A stretch of 64,000 nt of DNA, taken from the NCBI RefSeq assembly GCF_023544665.1, contig NZ_JAMJFL010000008.1, positions 217,772-281,771 on the forward strand, written 5' to 3'. Positions 17,065-26,573 of this stretch are shown here, in pieces. Below the pieces are notes generated by a model. That model saw nothing but the letters and a program-made list of their open reading frames with translations. It searched no databases and was not told where the DNA came from. Made by a program: the position numbers and the translations under genes. Every line of letters starts with the position of its first letter. Position 1 is the first letter of the stretch. The DNA is from Streptomyces sp. YS415. Its GTDB lineage: Bacteria; Actinomycetota; Actinomycetes; Streptomycetales; Streptomycetaceae.

Positions 17065-18036
17065 TCACCGCCCCTCCCCCCGCGCCGCGTCCACCACGGC
17101 CCAGGCCGCGGCGGCGTCCTGGATGCCGAGGCCGACGCTGTTGTAGTAGACGATGTCTGCGGGGGCGGCGCGGCCGGTGCGGGTGCCGGTGAGAACCCCG
17201 CCCAGGGGGATCAGGTCCTGCGCGGTGAGCGCTCCCGCGGCCAGCGCGTCCATGACGGGTCCGGCGTGGTGGGCGGCGGTCTCCGGGTCGTCGACGACCA
17301 CGGCCGCCGACCGCCGTACGGCCTCCGCGTCGACCTCGCGACGGGTCGGTTCGAAGGAGCCGACGCTCACCACGGTGCAGCCCGGGGCCAGCCACTCCCC
17401 GCGCACCACCGGAGTGGCGCTCAACGTGCACGCGGCGACGAGGCCGGCCCCGGTGACGGCCTCCTCGGCGGTGCCGACCGGCTCGACCGCGATGCCCAGC
17501 TCGGCCGTCAGGGTCTCGGCGGCCCGGGCCCGGTTGCGCGCGGTCGGGCTCCACAGCCGTACGGACTTCAGCTCCCGCACCCGGGCGAGGGCCCGGACGT
17601 GGGCGAGGGCCTGGGTGCCGGAGCCGAGGACGGCGAGACCCGTGCTGCCGGGAGTGGCCAGCGCGTCGACGGCGACGGCGCTGCCCGCCGCCGTGCGCAG
17701 GGTGGTGAGGGCGGTGCCGTCCATGACCGCGACCGGGCGGCCGGTCACCGGGTCGAGTGCGGTGACGAGGGCGTGCACGGCGGGCAGCCCGGCGGCCGCG
17801 TTGCCGGGATTCACACTGCCGATCTTCGCGACCGCCCCGGTGTCCGCGGACAGCCGGGAGAGGTACGCGAACACGACACTGTCGTCGAAGCGGCTCGGGT
17901 GCATGATCTTGCCGGGCAGATCGGCGCCGGTGGAGCCGAGGGCGACGAAGGCGGCGCGCTGCGAGGCGATGGCGGCGTCCCAGGAGAGCAGCCGCGTCAC
18001 CCGGTCGCCGGAGAGGAAGAGGAGGTCGTCGGTCAT
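17065..18036 (-). CDS. ornithine cyclodeaminase/mu-crystallin family protein
   Basis: A 323-residue member of the OCD family, NAD(P)-dependent enzymes that cyclise ornithine or lysine or reduce cyclic imines such as piperideine-2-carboxylate. Seen motifs: LPGKIMHPSRFDD, AKIGSVNPGNAAAGLPAVHAL, MDGTALTTLRTAAGSAVA and the Rossmann segment LAVLGSGTQALAHVRAL. The ATG at 18036 follows GAAGAGGG. It is the first gene of the lysine/saccharopine unit, 106 bases ahead of the FAD oxidase. With these partners, a lysine cyclodeaminase or imine reductase making pipecolate is more likely than ornithine-to-proline conversion. Confidence 0.85.
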   Translation of the reverse strand: MTDDLLFLSGDRVTRLLSWDAAIASQRAAFVALGSTGADLPGKIMHPSRFDDSVVFAYLSRLSADTGAVAKIGSVNPGNAAAGLPAVHALVTALDPVTGRPVAVMDGTALTTLRTAAGSAVAVDALATPGSTGLAVLGSGTQALAHVRALARVRELKSVRLWSPTARNRARAAETLTAELGIAVEPVGTAEEAVTGAGLVAACTLSATPVVRGEWLAPGCTVVSVGSFEPTRREVDAEAVRRSAAVVVDDPETAAHHAGPVMDALAAGALTAQDLIPLGGVLTGTRTGRAAPADIVYYNSVGLGIQDAAAAWAVVDAARGEGR

Positions 18037-18069
18037 GCCCTCTTCCTGTCCGGGCGGCCCTCGCGGGAA

Positions 18070-18741
18070 TCAGGACCAGTGCGCCACGGCGTCCAGATGG
18101 GGCAGGTGGTGGTCCAGCCGTTCCCGCTTGGTGCGCAGGTAGGTGATGTTGTTCTCGCACGGCGGGATGAGCAGCGGGACCTGCTCGGCGACCGTGATGC
18201 CGTGCTCCAGCAACGCCTCCCGCTTGCGGGGGTTGTTGGACAGCAGGCGGACGCTGCGCACCCCGAGGTCGTCCAGGATGCGGGCGGCGACGCCGTAGTC
18301 GCGGGCGTCGACGGGCAGCCCCAGGGCGAGGTTGGCCTCCACGGTGTCCAGGCCCTCCGCCTGGAGCGCCATCGCCCGCAGCTTGGCGAGCAGTCCGATG
18401 CCCCGGCCCTCGTGCCCTCTCAAGTAGACGACCACGCCCCGGCCTTCGGCGGCGACCGCGCGCAGTGCGGAGGCCAGCTGGTCACCGCACTCGCAGTGCT
18501 GGGAGCCGAACGCGTCCCCGGTCAGGCACTCCGAATGCAGCCGGGTGAGCACGTCCTCGGTGCCGATGTCGCCGTAGACCAGGGCCACTTGCTCGTCACC
18601 GCGATCGTGGTCCATGTAGCCGACCGCATTGAATTGTCCGTACACCGTGGGCAACGGCGCATTCACCACGCGTTCCACGCCGGTGCGCTGCTGTGACTTC
18701 TTTCCGAGTACACCGACTTTTTCTGTCATGATCTGGTTCAT
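18070..18741 (-). CDS. ribA: GTP cyclohydrolase II homologue, FAPy-forming type (Met switch)
   Basis: Zinc enzyme acting on GTP. Zinc cysteines are in [19 protein letters not shown] and the GTP loop is [10 protein letters not shown]. The residue that is Tyr in ordinary RibA (RAYALQ) is Met here (KLRAMALQ); counted from the second in-frame ATG (18729) it is Met120, exactly the switch residue of S. coelicolor SCO6655, which stops at the formamidopyrimidine nucleotide FAPy instead of deformylating. A 12-base direct repeat (AACCAGATCATG) places two in-frame ATGs at 18741 and 18729; I use 18741 because AGGA lies 8 bases upstream. It is divergent from a creatininase-family gene that could remove the formyl group. 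FAPy specificity is inferred from that residue. Confidence 0.9.
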   Translation of the reverse strand: MNQIMTEKVGVLGKKSQQRTGVERVVNAPLPTVYGQFNAVGYMDHDRGDEQVALVYGDIGTEDVLTRLHSECLTGDAFGSQHCECGDQLASALRAVAAEGRGVVVYLRGHEGRGIGLLAKLRAMALQAEGLDTVEANLALGLPVDARDYGVAARILDDLGVRSVRLLSNNPRKREALLEHGITVAEQVPLLIPPCENNITYLRTKRERLDHHLPHLDAVAHWS

Positions 18742-18779
18742 GATCTGGTTCCTAAGCAGAGACGAAAGGGCGTGAAAAG

Positions 18780-19529
18780 ATGAGTGGTTCGGAAATACGG
18801 TCGGCACACGGTCTGGTCCCGGCGGACACCACGGAGGACGTACGGGCGCGCGGGGCGGGCGTCTCACGGCAGGTGGCCGTTCTTCCCGTCGGCAGCTTCG
18901 AACAGCACGGCCCTTTCCTGCCGTTGGCCACGGACACGCTCGTCGCCTGCGCGGTGGCACGGGAGATCGCCGCCGCGTACCCGGTGCACCTCCTCCCTCC
19001 GGTGACGATCTCCTGCTCGCACGAGCACGCGGCGTGGCCGGGGACCGTCAGCATCTCCTCGGTGACCCTTCATGCGGTGATACGGGACATAGCGGAATCG
19101 CTGCGCCGCTCGGGCGTGGAAGCCCTGGTGGTGGTCAACGGACACGGCGGGAACTACGTGCTGGGCAACCTCGTCCAGGAATCCTCCGCGCGCGGTGAGC
19201 GCATCGCGCTGTTCCCGGCCACTGAGGACTGGGAAACGGCGCGGGAACGGGCCCGGGTCGACACCTCGCTGCTGACCGACATGCACGCGGGGGAAATTGA
19301 GACCTCCATCCTTCTGCACACGCATCCGGAAATGCTGCGGCCCGGATACGAGACCTCCGATTTCGTCGCGGACGACCGGCGTCATCTGCTCTCCCTCGGT
19401 ATGTCCGCCTATACCGATTCGGGTGTCATCGGCCGTCCGTCGCTGGGTTCGGCGGAAAAGGGCAAGGAACTGCTGGCGAGCCTTTCGGATTCCTTCGCGG
19501 CGTGTTTGTCCGTGCTGGGCGCAGAGTAG
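18780..19529 (+). CDS. creatininase family amidohydrolase, candidate FAPy deformylase
   Basis: A 249-residue metal-dependent amidohydrolase. Metal ligands are visible in [17 protein letters not shown] (Glu, His, Asp), [14 protein letters not shown] (His) and MHAGEIETS (Glu). In archaea the family member ArfB hydrolyses the formyl group of FAPy, the product expected from the Met-type cyclohydrolase encoded 38 bases away on the other strand, so the pair could replace the two halves of one RibA reaction. Mycofactocin peptidase MftE and creatininase are other family functions but their partners are absent. The last 121 bases overlap, on the opposite strand, the 3' end of the flippase-like gene at 19409. 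Confidence 0.85.
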   Translation: MSGSEIRSAHGLVPADTTEDVRARGAGVSRQVAVLPVGSFEQHGPFLPLATDTLVACAVAREIAAAYPVHLLPPVTISCSHEHAAWPGTVSISSVTLHAVIRDIAESLRRSGVEALVVVNGHGGNYVLGNLVQESSARGERIALFPATEDWETARERARVDTSLLTDMHAGEIETSILLHTHPEMLRPGYETSDFVADDRRHLLSLGMSAYTDSGVIGRPSLGSAEKGKELLASLSDSFAACLSVLGAE

Positions 19530-20545
19530 GGCGCCCAGCGGCGCGCGACCAGCACCAGCGCACCGGGCAGGCTCGCGGCCAGACACAGCACGCCGTACAC
19601 CACGGCGACCGCGAGTCCGCTGCCCGCGCCGAGCCCGGCGGCGCCGAACGCCCAGGCGGTGACGCCCTCCCGGGGGCCCCAGCCGCCGACGTTCAGCGGC
19701 AGGCTCATCGCCAGCAGGGCGAGCACGGCCAGCGGCATGAGGACGGCGACGGAGGCGGTGGCGCCGGCGACGCGGGCCGCGAGGACGAACGTGGCGAGGT
19801 GTCCGGCCAGGACGACGGCCGATGAGGCGGCGATGCCGGGCCAGTTGCGGGTCGACAGCAGCCCTTCGAGGGAGTCGCGCAGGACGCGTCGGCGCCGGGA
19901 GGGCGGCCGGCTCAGGCGCAGGGCGAGGAGCACCGCCAGCGTGCCGAGGGCGGCGAGCGCGAGCAGCGGCGCGAGGTGGCGGGCCTCGTCCCGCACGGGG
20001 GACGGCATGGTCAGCAGGACGACGGCTCCGACGAGAACCAACGCGAGCTGGCCCGCGGCCCGTTCGAGCACGACCGAGCGCACGCCGCGGCCGAGGTCCC
20101 CGGTGCTGCGCCCGTGCCGGACCGCGCGGTGCACATCGCCCAGGACGCCGCCGGGGAGGGCCGCGTTCAGGAACAGGGCGCGGTAGTAGTCGGCGACGGC
20201 CGCGCCGAGCGGCAGCCGGATCCGCAGCCCCCGCGCCACCAACTGCCAGCGCCAGGCGCTGAACACGGTGGTCACGGCCCCGATCCCGACGGCCGCGAGC
20301 ACGGCCGGCGCGTCGATGCGGCGCAGCCCGTCGAGGAAGGCTCCGGTGCCCAGGCGCCACAGGAGGACGGCGAGGATGGCGAGGCCCGCCGCCGTGCCGA
20401 GGTGGGCGCGGAGGTTGCTCCTGCGCGGCCGGGAGCGGGAGGCCTCGGCGGGCGAGGCGGTGGCGGCCACCGGGACCGACAGGGACGTGGGCCGTGTCGC
20501 CGTGCGCACCTGCACGGCGAGCGCCCCCACCGCCTCCGCGCTCAC
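19409..20545 (-). CDS. flippase-like membrane protein (LPG synthase TM/AglD family)
   Basis: A 378-residue integral membrane protein with about eight hydrophobic helices and the family motifs SAWRWQLVARGLRIRLPLGAA, ALFLNAALPGGVLGDVHRAVR and MSLPLNVGGWGPREGV. This UPF0104/MprF-TM family is found with glycolipid and polyprenyl-sugar enzymes and is thought to move or handle lipid-linked sugars across the membrane. A ~45-residue polar N-terminus precedes helix 1. The GTG start overlaps the methyltransferase stop (GTGA). Its last 40 codons overlap the convergent creatininase gene, and this hydrophilic tail ([17 protein letters not shown]) may be a late extension. Transport role is family-based inference. 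Confidence 0.8.
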   Translation of the reverse strand: MSAEAVGALAVQVRTATRPTSLSVPVAATASPAEASRSRPRRSNLRAHLGTAAGLAILAVLLWRLGTGAFLDGLRRIDAPAVLAAVGIGAVTTVFSAWRWQLVARGLRIRLPLGAAVADYYRALFLNAALPGGVLGDVHRAVRHGRSTGDLGRGVRSVVLERAAGQLALVLVGAVVLLTMPSPVRDEARHLAPLLALAALGTLAVLLALRLSRPPSRRRRVLRDSLEGLLSTRNWPGIAASSAVVLAGHLATFVLAARVAGATASVAVLMPLAVLALLAMSLPLNVGGWGPREGVTAWAFGAAGLGAGSGLAVAVVYGVLCLAASLPGALVLVARRWAPYSAPSTDKHAAKESERLASSSLPFSAEPSDGRPMTPESV

Positions 20546-21743
20546 GACGTCGCCCCGTCCGTGGTGCGGGGCTGCACGGGGAGGTCACTGTCGCCATCCC
20601 CGTCCGAGGTGCGGGGCAGCGCCTGAAGGTCGCTGTCGCTGACCTCGTCCGGGGTGCGGTCCAGCGCCGGCAGCTCGCTGTCACGGACCCCGTCCGTCGT
20701 ATGAGGCAGCGCCAGCAGGTCGCTCTCGTGCACCCCATCCGTCGTACGAGGCAGCGCCAGTACGTCGCTGTGGTGGACCACGACCCGCAACTCGCCCGCC
20801 GCGCACGCCGCCAGGCGCTCGCGGAGATAGCGTTCGGCCGGGCCGCGCAGTTCCGGTCGCTGTTCCACGGCCGCGCCGACCCAGCCGCGCAGCCACTGCG
20901 CCGTGAGCGCGGACTCGTCGGCGCCGAGCCGCCAGGGGCTCGGGTGGACGCGGACCGTGCCGCCGCGTGCGGAGAACGCCTCGCACGCCACCGTGATCGC
21001 GTCCGGACCGAGCAGGTCGCCGCGCTTCTGGTGGGCGTTGAACGCCTCGGCGATCTCGCCGTCCAGCGGGTCGGAGGGACTGAGTTCCACGCGTCCCGCG
21101 ACCGACAGGGTGAGCAGCGCCGGGCTGCCGGCGCCGGTGCAGGCGGCGACGAGGGTCTCGACCTCCTCCCGGGTGAGGACGTCGAGCAGCGCGGACGCCG
21201 TCACCAGCGAGGCACCGGTGAAACTCTCCGGGGTGAGCCGGGCGACGTCGCCGCGGCGGGTCTCGACGGTGACCCTGCTGCCGTCGGCGGCGGCGCGCGG
21301 GGAGGCAGCGGCGGCGAAGTGCAGCAGGTAGGGGTCGCGGTCGTGCAGGATCCAGTGCTGGGCACCGGCGAGGCGGGGCGCGAGCCAGCGGCCCATCGAG
21401 CCGGTGCCGCAGCCCAGGTCGTGGATGACCGAACCGTCGGTTCCGCCCGGCAGTTCGGCGAGCCGGACCCGCAGCGGATCGAGCAGTACGTCCGCCCGCG
21501 CGGCCCCGTCGGGCCCTTCGCGCAGTTCCAGCCACTCGGGGGCGTAGCGCGAGGGTTCCTCCGGGCCGGAGTCCCGCAGCCTGAGGGTGGGGCGTTCGCC
21601 GGGACCCGCCCCGGGAATCACCAGCCCCACGGGATCCGCGGTGCGGCAGCCGTCCGCGGAGGCCGCGTCCAGGCCGGCCGGGTCTTCCCGGTCCGTGGCC
21701 GTGCCGATGCCGAGTCCCGGCCGTTGTGTCGGTGCCGTGTCCC

Positions 21744-21747
<4 letters not shown>
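20542..21747 (-). CDS. class I SAM-dependent methyltransferase with C-terminal 15-residue repeats
   Basis: A 401-residue protein. Residues ~1-75 are a variable linker; the Rossmann methyltransferase core follows with motif I VIHDLGCGTGSMGRWLAPRL, an acidic motif II (ILHDRDPYLLHFAAA) and SLVTASALLDVLTREEV. From residue 327 to the end there are five tandem 15-residue repeats of the type S-D-L-x-A-L-P-R-T-T-D-G-V-x-D, which look acidic and disordered. GGAGGG precedes the ATG, and start and stop overlap neighbours, so it belongs to the tight ADH-PTPS-GT-MT-flippase operon. The substrate is unknown; a nucleotide- or pterin-like lipid intermediate would fit the neighbours. Confidence 0.82.
20545..20769 (-). 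repeat. five 45-bp tandem repeats at the 3' end of the methyltransferase gene
   Basis: Five in-frame 45-bp units encode SDVLALPRTTDGVHE and four degenerate copies, the last ending at the stop codon. Copies 1 and 2 are the most alike; later ones diverge at about a third of the positions. Period and frame are constant, so the array expands in whole 15-residue steps. Confidence 0.8.
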
Positions 21748-23407
<1,660 letters not shown>

Positions 23408-23434
23408 TCAGCCGACTCTCACTCTTTTCTCAGG

Positions 23435-24415
23435 TCAGGCGCTCGTCCCGTACCGCACGCGGTGACACAGTGCCGGGATCTCCCCGGACGCGAGCCTCGG
23501 CAGCACCTCAGGCAACTCCTCGAACGCGCTCTCCCCGGTGACGAGAGCGTCGAGCGCCGGGTCGGCCAGGAGTTCGAGGGCGAGGGCGAGCCGGTCGGCG
23601 TAGGTGCGGCCGGGGCGGGCCGGGGAGACGGTGCCGACCTGGCTGCTGCGGATGACGAGCCGCCGGGAGTGGAAAGCCTCGCCGAGCGGCAGGGTGACGG
23701 GCCGGTCGCCGTACCAGCTCAGTTCGAGGACCGTGCCTTCGGCGGACAGCAGTTCGAGGGAGCGGGCGAGGCCCTGCTCGGTGGCGCTGGCGTGCACGAC
23801 GAGGTCGCACTCCCCGCGCGCGTCCCGCGGCAGCGCGAAGTCCACGCCGAGCGCCTCGGCGGTCTTCGCGCGCGCCGGATCGGCGTCCACCAGTTGCACC
23901 CGTACGCCGGGGAAGCGGGCCAGCAGCGCGGCCACCGAGCAGCCGACCATGCCGCCGCCGACCACCGCGATCCGGTCGCCGATCAGCGGCGCCGCGTCCC
24001 AGAGCGCGTTGACGGCGGTCTCCACGGTGCCGGCGAGGACGGCCCGTCCGGCGGGCACGCCGTCGGGCACCCGCGTGACGGCGGTGACCGGGACGACGTA
24101 CCGCGTCTGGTGCGGGTAGAGGCAGAAGACGGTGGCGCCGACGAAGTCCGCGGGGCCCTCCTCGACCTCACCCACGCTGAGGTAGCCGTACTTGACCGGC
24201 GCCGGGAAGTCGCCCTCCTGGAACGGCGCCCGCATGGCCGCGTGCTGGCTCTCGGGGACGCCGCCGCGGAAGACCAGGGTCTCGGTGCCGCGGCTCACCC
24301 CGGAGTACAGGGCGCGCACCAGTACCTCCCCCTCGGCCGGGGCCGGAAGGGTGACCTCCCGGATCTCCCCTTCACCCGGACTGCTGAGCCAGAACGCGCG
24401 TGCGGGTGGCGTCAT
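23435..24415 (-). CDS. MDR-type alcohol dehydrogenase-like oxidoreductase
   Basis: A 326-residue medium-chain dehydrogenase: GroES-like domain ([21 protein letters not shown]) and Rossmann domain with [23 protein letters not shown]. The catalytic zinc Cys of classical alcohol dehydrogenases is replaced by Ser in SGVSRGTE and the four-cysteine structural zinc loop is missing, so it is probably a zinc-independent member. AGGAGG lies six bases before the ATG at 24415; a second ATG at 24421 would touch the ribosome site. First gene of the PTPS/GT/MT/flippase operon, 114 bases ahead of PTPS. Family proteins near pterin-fold genes oxidise side-chain hydroxyls; the substrate is not known. Confidence 0.82.
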   Translation of the reverse strand: MTPPARAFWLSSPGEGEIREVTLPAPAEGEVLVRALYSGVSRGTETLVFRGGVPESQHAAMRAPFQEGDFPAPVKYGYLSVGEVEEGPADFVGATVFCLYPHQTRYVVPVTAVTRVPDGVPAGRAVLAGTVETAVNALWDAAPLIGDRIAVVGGGMVGCSVAALLARFPGVRVQLVDADPARAKTAEALGVDFALPRDARGECDLVVHASATEQGLARSLELLSAEGTVLELSWYGDRPVTLPLGEAFHSRRLVIRSSQVGTVSPARPGRTYADRLALALELLADPALDALVTGESAFEELPEVLPRLASGEIPALCHRVRYGTSA

Positions 24416-24522
24416 CCGCATCCTCCTGAACGATCGGGAAGTACTTCACGTACCGAGGTGTGCACAGGCCGCGCACAGTACGCGGCGTTGATCGACTCTG
24501 TCACACGGCCGGAGGATGTTCG

Positions 24523-25275
24523 GTGGCCCTGAACAACACGTATGACGCGAGGCTGGTCCAGCAGGAGACGGCGCTCGGAGCGGGCGTGCAGATCCTGGTG
24601 CTGGCGCTGCTCGGCACGGCGATCGGCATGGGGCCGGCGGGCTGGCTGACCGGACTCGCGTTCGCCGTCGCCACCTGGGCGGTGCTCTCCCGGGCCCTGC
24701 ACCGCTCCCGGCTGCGCTCCTTCGGCCCCGCCAACCGGGTCACCCTCGGCCGCTCCATCCTGGTCGGCGGGGTCACGGCCCTGGTCGCGGACTCCTTCCA
24801 GAGCCCGCCGCCGCTCACCCTCCTGGTCGGCCTGACGGCCGTGGCCCTCATCCTGGACGGCGTCGACGGCAAGGTCGCCCGCCGCACCGGCACCTCGACC
24901 GCTCTGGGCGCCCGCTTCGACATGGAGGTCGACGCGTTCCTGATCCTGGTGCTGAGCGTCTACGTCTCGATGGCGCACGGCCCGTGGGTGCTGCTGATCG
25001 GCGGCATGCGCTACGGCTTCGTCGCCGCCGCCCGCTTCTGGCCGTGGCTGAACGCCGCGCTGCCGCCGAGCACCGCCCGCAAGACGATGGCCGCGCTCCA
25101 GGGCGTGTTCCTGCTGCTGGCCGCCTCGGGCCTGCTGCCGCACCTCGTCGAACTCGGTGTCGTCGCCACGGCTCTGGCGGCGCTGGTCTGGTCGTTCGGA
25201 CGCGATGTGCTGTGGCTGCGGCGGACCTCCCGGCTGCAGCCGGGCGTGGAGGCGCGGGAACTGGTCGCGGCCTGA
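24523..25275 (+). CDS. CDP-alcohol phosphatidyltransferase family membrane protein
   Basis: Transfers a phosphatidyl-type group from a CDP-activated donor to an alcohol, making a phosphodiester lipid. The full family signature D-G-x2-A-R-x8-G-x3-D-x3-D is seen in DGVDGKVARRTGTSTALG followed by ARFDMEVDAF (about residues 108-135), with five to six hydrophobic helices around it. GGAGG lies seven bases before the GTG at 24523. It is divergent from the dehydrogenase/PTPS operon with 107 bases between starts, an arrangement that suggests shared control. Which alcohol it uses (glycerol-P, inositol-P or a product of the adjacent operon) is open. Confidence 0.88.
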   Translation: MALNNTYDARLVQQETALGAGVQILVLALLGTAIGMGPAGWLTGLAFAVATWAVLSRALHRSRLRSFGPANRVTLGRSILVGGVTALVADSFQSPPPLTLLVGLTAVALILDGVDGKVARRTGTSTALGARFDMEVDAFLILVLSVYVSMAHGPWVLLIGGMRYGFVAAARFWPWLNAALPPSTARKTMAALQGVFLLLAASGLLPHLVELGVVATALAALVWSFGRDVLWLRRTSRLQPGVEARELVAA

Positions 25276-25319
25276 CGCGACGACAGCACCACCGCCGCCT
25301 GCACCCCGCCGGGAGCGGG

Positions 25320-25353
25320 CCGGCACGATGAACCCGGCCGCGTCCCGTGCCGG
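25320..25353 (+). terminator. possible terminator hairpin after the phosphatidyltransferase gene
   Basis: Perfect 8-bp arms CCGGCACG / CGTGCCGG separated by 18 bases, 45 bases beyond the stop codon. No T-run follows. It may end the phosphatidyltransferase transcript before the sigma factor gene. Confidence 0.4.
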
Positions 25354-25447
25354 ATGTGGCCCAGATCACCCGACCCGAGTGCAGCGTCCCGGGGGCCCCA
25401 GGGCCTTCTCACAGGTGTAGGTGACCGGCGACAGCAGGGACGTGCGG

Positions 25448-25954
25448 ATGCAACGGGCGCGAGAGGGTGAGTTCGACGCTTTCGTGGCGGCCCGGTGGTC
25501 GGGGCTGCTCCATCTCGCGCGCCTGCTGACCGCGGGGGACCGGCACCGGGCCGAGGATCTGCTGCAGGAGTCCCTGGTCAAGCTGTGGTCCGTCTGGGCG
25601 AGGGTCGGCGAGGAGGCCCCCGAGGCCTACGTCCGCAAGGTCATGGCACGCGCCGCCGCACGGTCGGCACGGCGGCGCTGGTGGGGCGAGCGGCCCGTCG
25701 AGCAGCTGCCCGAGACCGCGGTGCCGGGCGATGTGTCCGCCACCGTCGCCGAGCGGTCCCGGCTCGAGGCCGCGCTCGCGCAGTTGCCCCCCAAGCAGCG
25801 CACCGCCGTGGTGCTGCGCTACTACCAGGACCTGCCCGACCGGCAGGTCGCCGACGTGCTGGGCTGCCCGGTGGGCACCGCCCGCTCGCACGCCTCCCGC
25901 GGAGTCGCCCGGCTGCGGCACCTCCTGTCCGACGTCATCGAAACGGTCGGGTGA
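25448..25954 (+). CDS. ECF sigma factor, SigE family of actinobacteria
   Basis: A 168-residue alternative sigma factor of the small actinobacterial 'SigE family' (ECF). Region 2 reads FDAFVAARWSGLLHLARLLTAGD and AEDLLQESLVKLWSVW; region 4 has LPPKQRTAVVLRYYQDLPDRQ and the HTH ADVLGCPVGTARSHASRGVARL. I use the ATG at 25448 (AGGGA 7 bases upstream); an in-frame GTG at 25421 would add nine residues. A membrane protein begins ten bases after its stop behind AAGGAGG, in the position of an anti-sigma factor, and two lipid-sugar glycosyltransferases follow, so it may drive this envelope gene set. Confidence 0.9.
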   Translation: MQRAREGEFDAFVAARWSGLLHLARLLTAGDRHRAEDLLQESLVKLWSVWARVGEEAPEAYVRKVMARAAARSARRRWWGERPVEQLPETAVPGDVSATVAERSRLEAALAQLPPKQRTAVVLRYYQDLPDRQVADVLGCPVGTARSHASRGVARLRHLLSDVIETVG

Positions 25955-25964
25955 AGGAGGAGTC

Positions 25965-26471
25965 ATGGACCACTTCGAAGAGCAACTCGCCCACCTGATG
26001 CGCTCCTCCGCGGAGTACAGCCCCCTGGAGGCCCGGCAGCGGGAACGGCTCCACGAGGCGGTACGGACCCGGCGCCGGCTGCGGGCGGCCCGCAACGCCG
26101 CCGGATCGGTGCTCGCGGTGGCCGCGCTCGCGCTCGCCCTGCTGCTGCGGCCCGGCGGAGCCCAGCACGTCGAGCCCAGTTCACCGCGTCCGGCGCCCAC
26201 CATCAGCCCGAGCACATCGGCTCCGGACCACTCCCCCTCCTCGACGTCCGGGCCGCCGAGCACCTCACCGGTGTCCACGCCGACGGACACCGCCACGTCC
26301 ACGCCGACGACGCAGCCGCCCTCGGCCACCACCGCGGACGCCGCCACCTCCACCCCCACCTCGTCGGAGCCGCCGACGTCCACGCCCGACACCTCCGAGC
26401 TGACCTCGCCTCCGGCCTCCACCACCGAACCGGCCTCGGACCCGCCGCCGGAGACCTCCGCCACCCCCTGA
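25965..26471 (+). CDS. single-pass membrane protein with Ser/Thr/Pro-rich stalk, possible anti-sigma partner
   Basis: A 168-residue protein: about 38 polar residues with an Arg-rich stretch (EAVRTRRRLRAARNA), one hydrophobic helix (AAGSVLAVAALALALLL), then ~110 residues made almost only of Ser, Thr, Pro, Ala, Asp and Glu. The positive-inside rule places the tail outside, like a mucin-like stalk or wall spacer. It directly follows the sigma gene. There is no zinc-binding anti-sigma motif (HxxxCxxC), so an anti-sigma function is only suggested by position. The tail is low complexity and may carry O-mannosylation, which would fit the glycosyltransferases downstream. Confidence 0.75.
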   Translation: MDHFEEQLAHLMRSSAEYSPLEARQRERLHEAVRTRRRLRAARNAAGSVLAVAALALALLLRPGGAQHVEPSSPRPAPTISPSTSAPDHSPSSTSGPPSTSPVSTPTDTATSTPTTQPPSATTADAATSTPTSSEPPTSTPDTSELTSPPASTTEPASDPPPETSATP

Positions 26472-26573
26472 CCGCGCCCCGCCCCTTCTCGAACGCCCCG
26501 CCCGCACCTGCGGAACACCCCGCCCCGGCTGCCTTCGGCATGCCCTGCGGCACAGCACAGACAAGGACAGACA

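Noticed and set aside
25965..26471. Zinc-type anti-sigma factor
   Set aside because: No HxxxCxxC motif is present; only gene order supports it, so it is listed as a membrane protein of unknown role.
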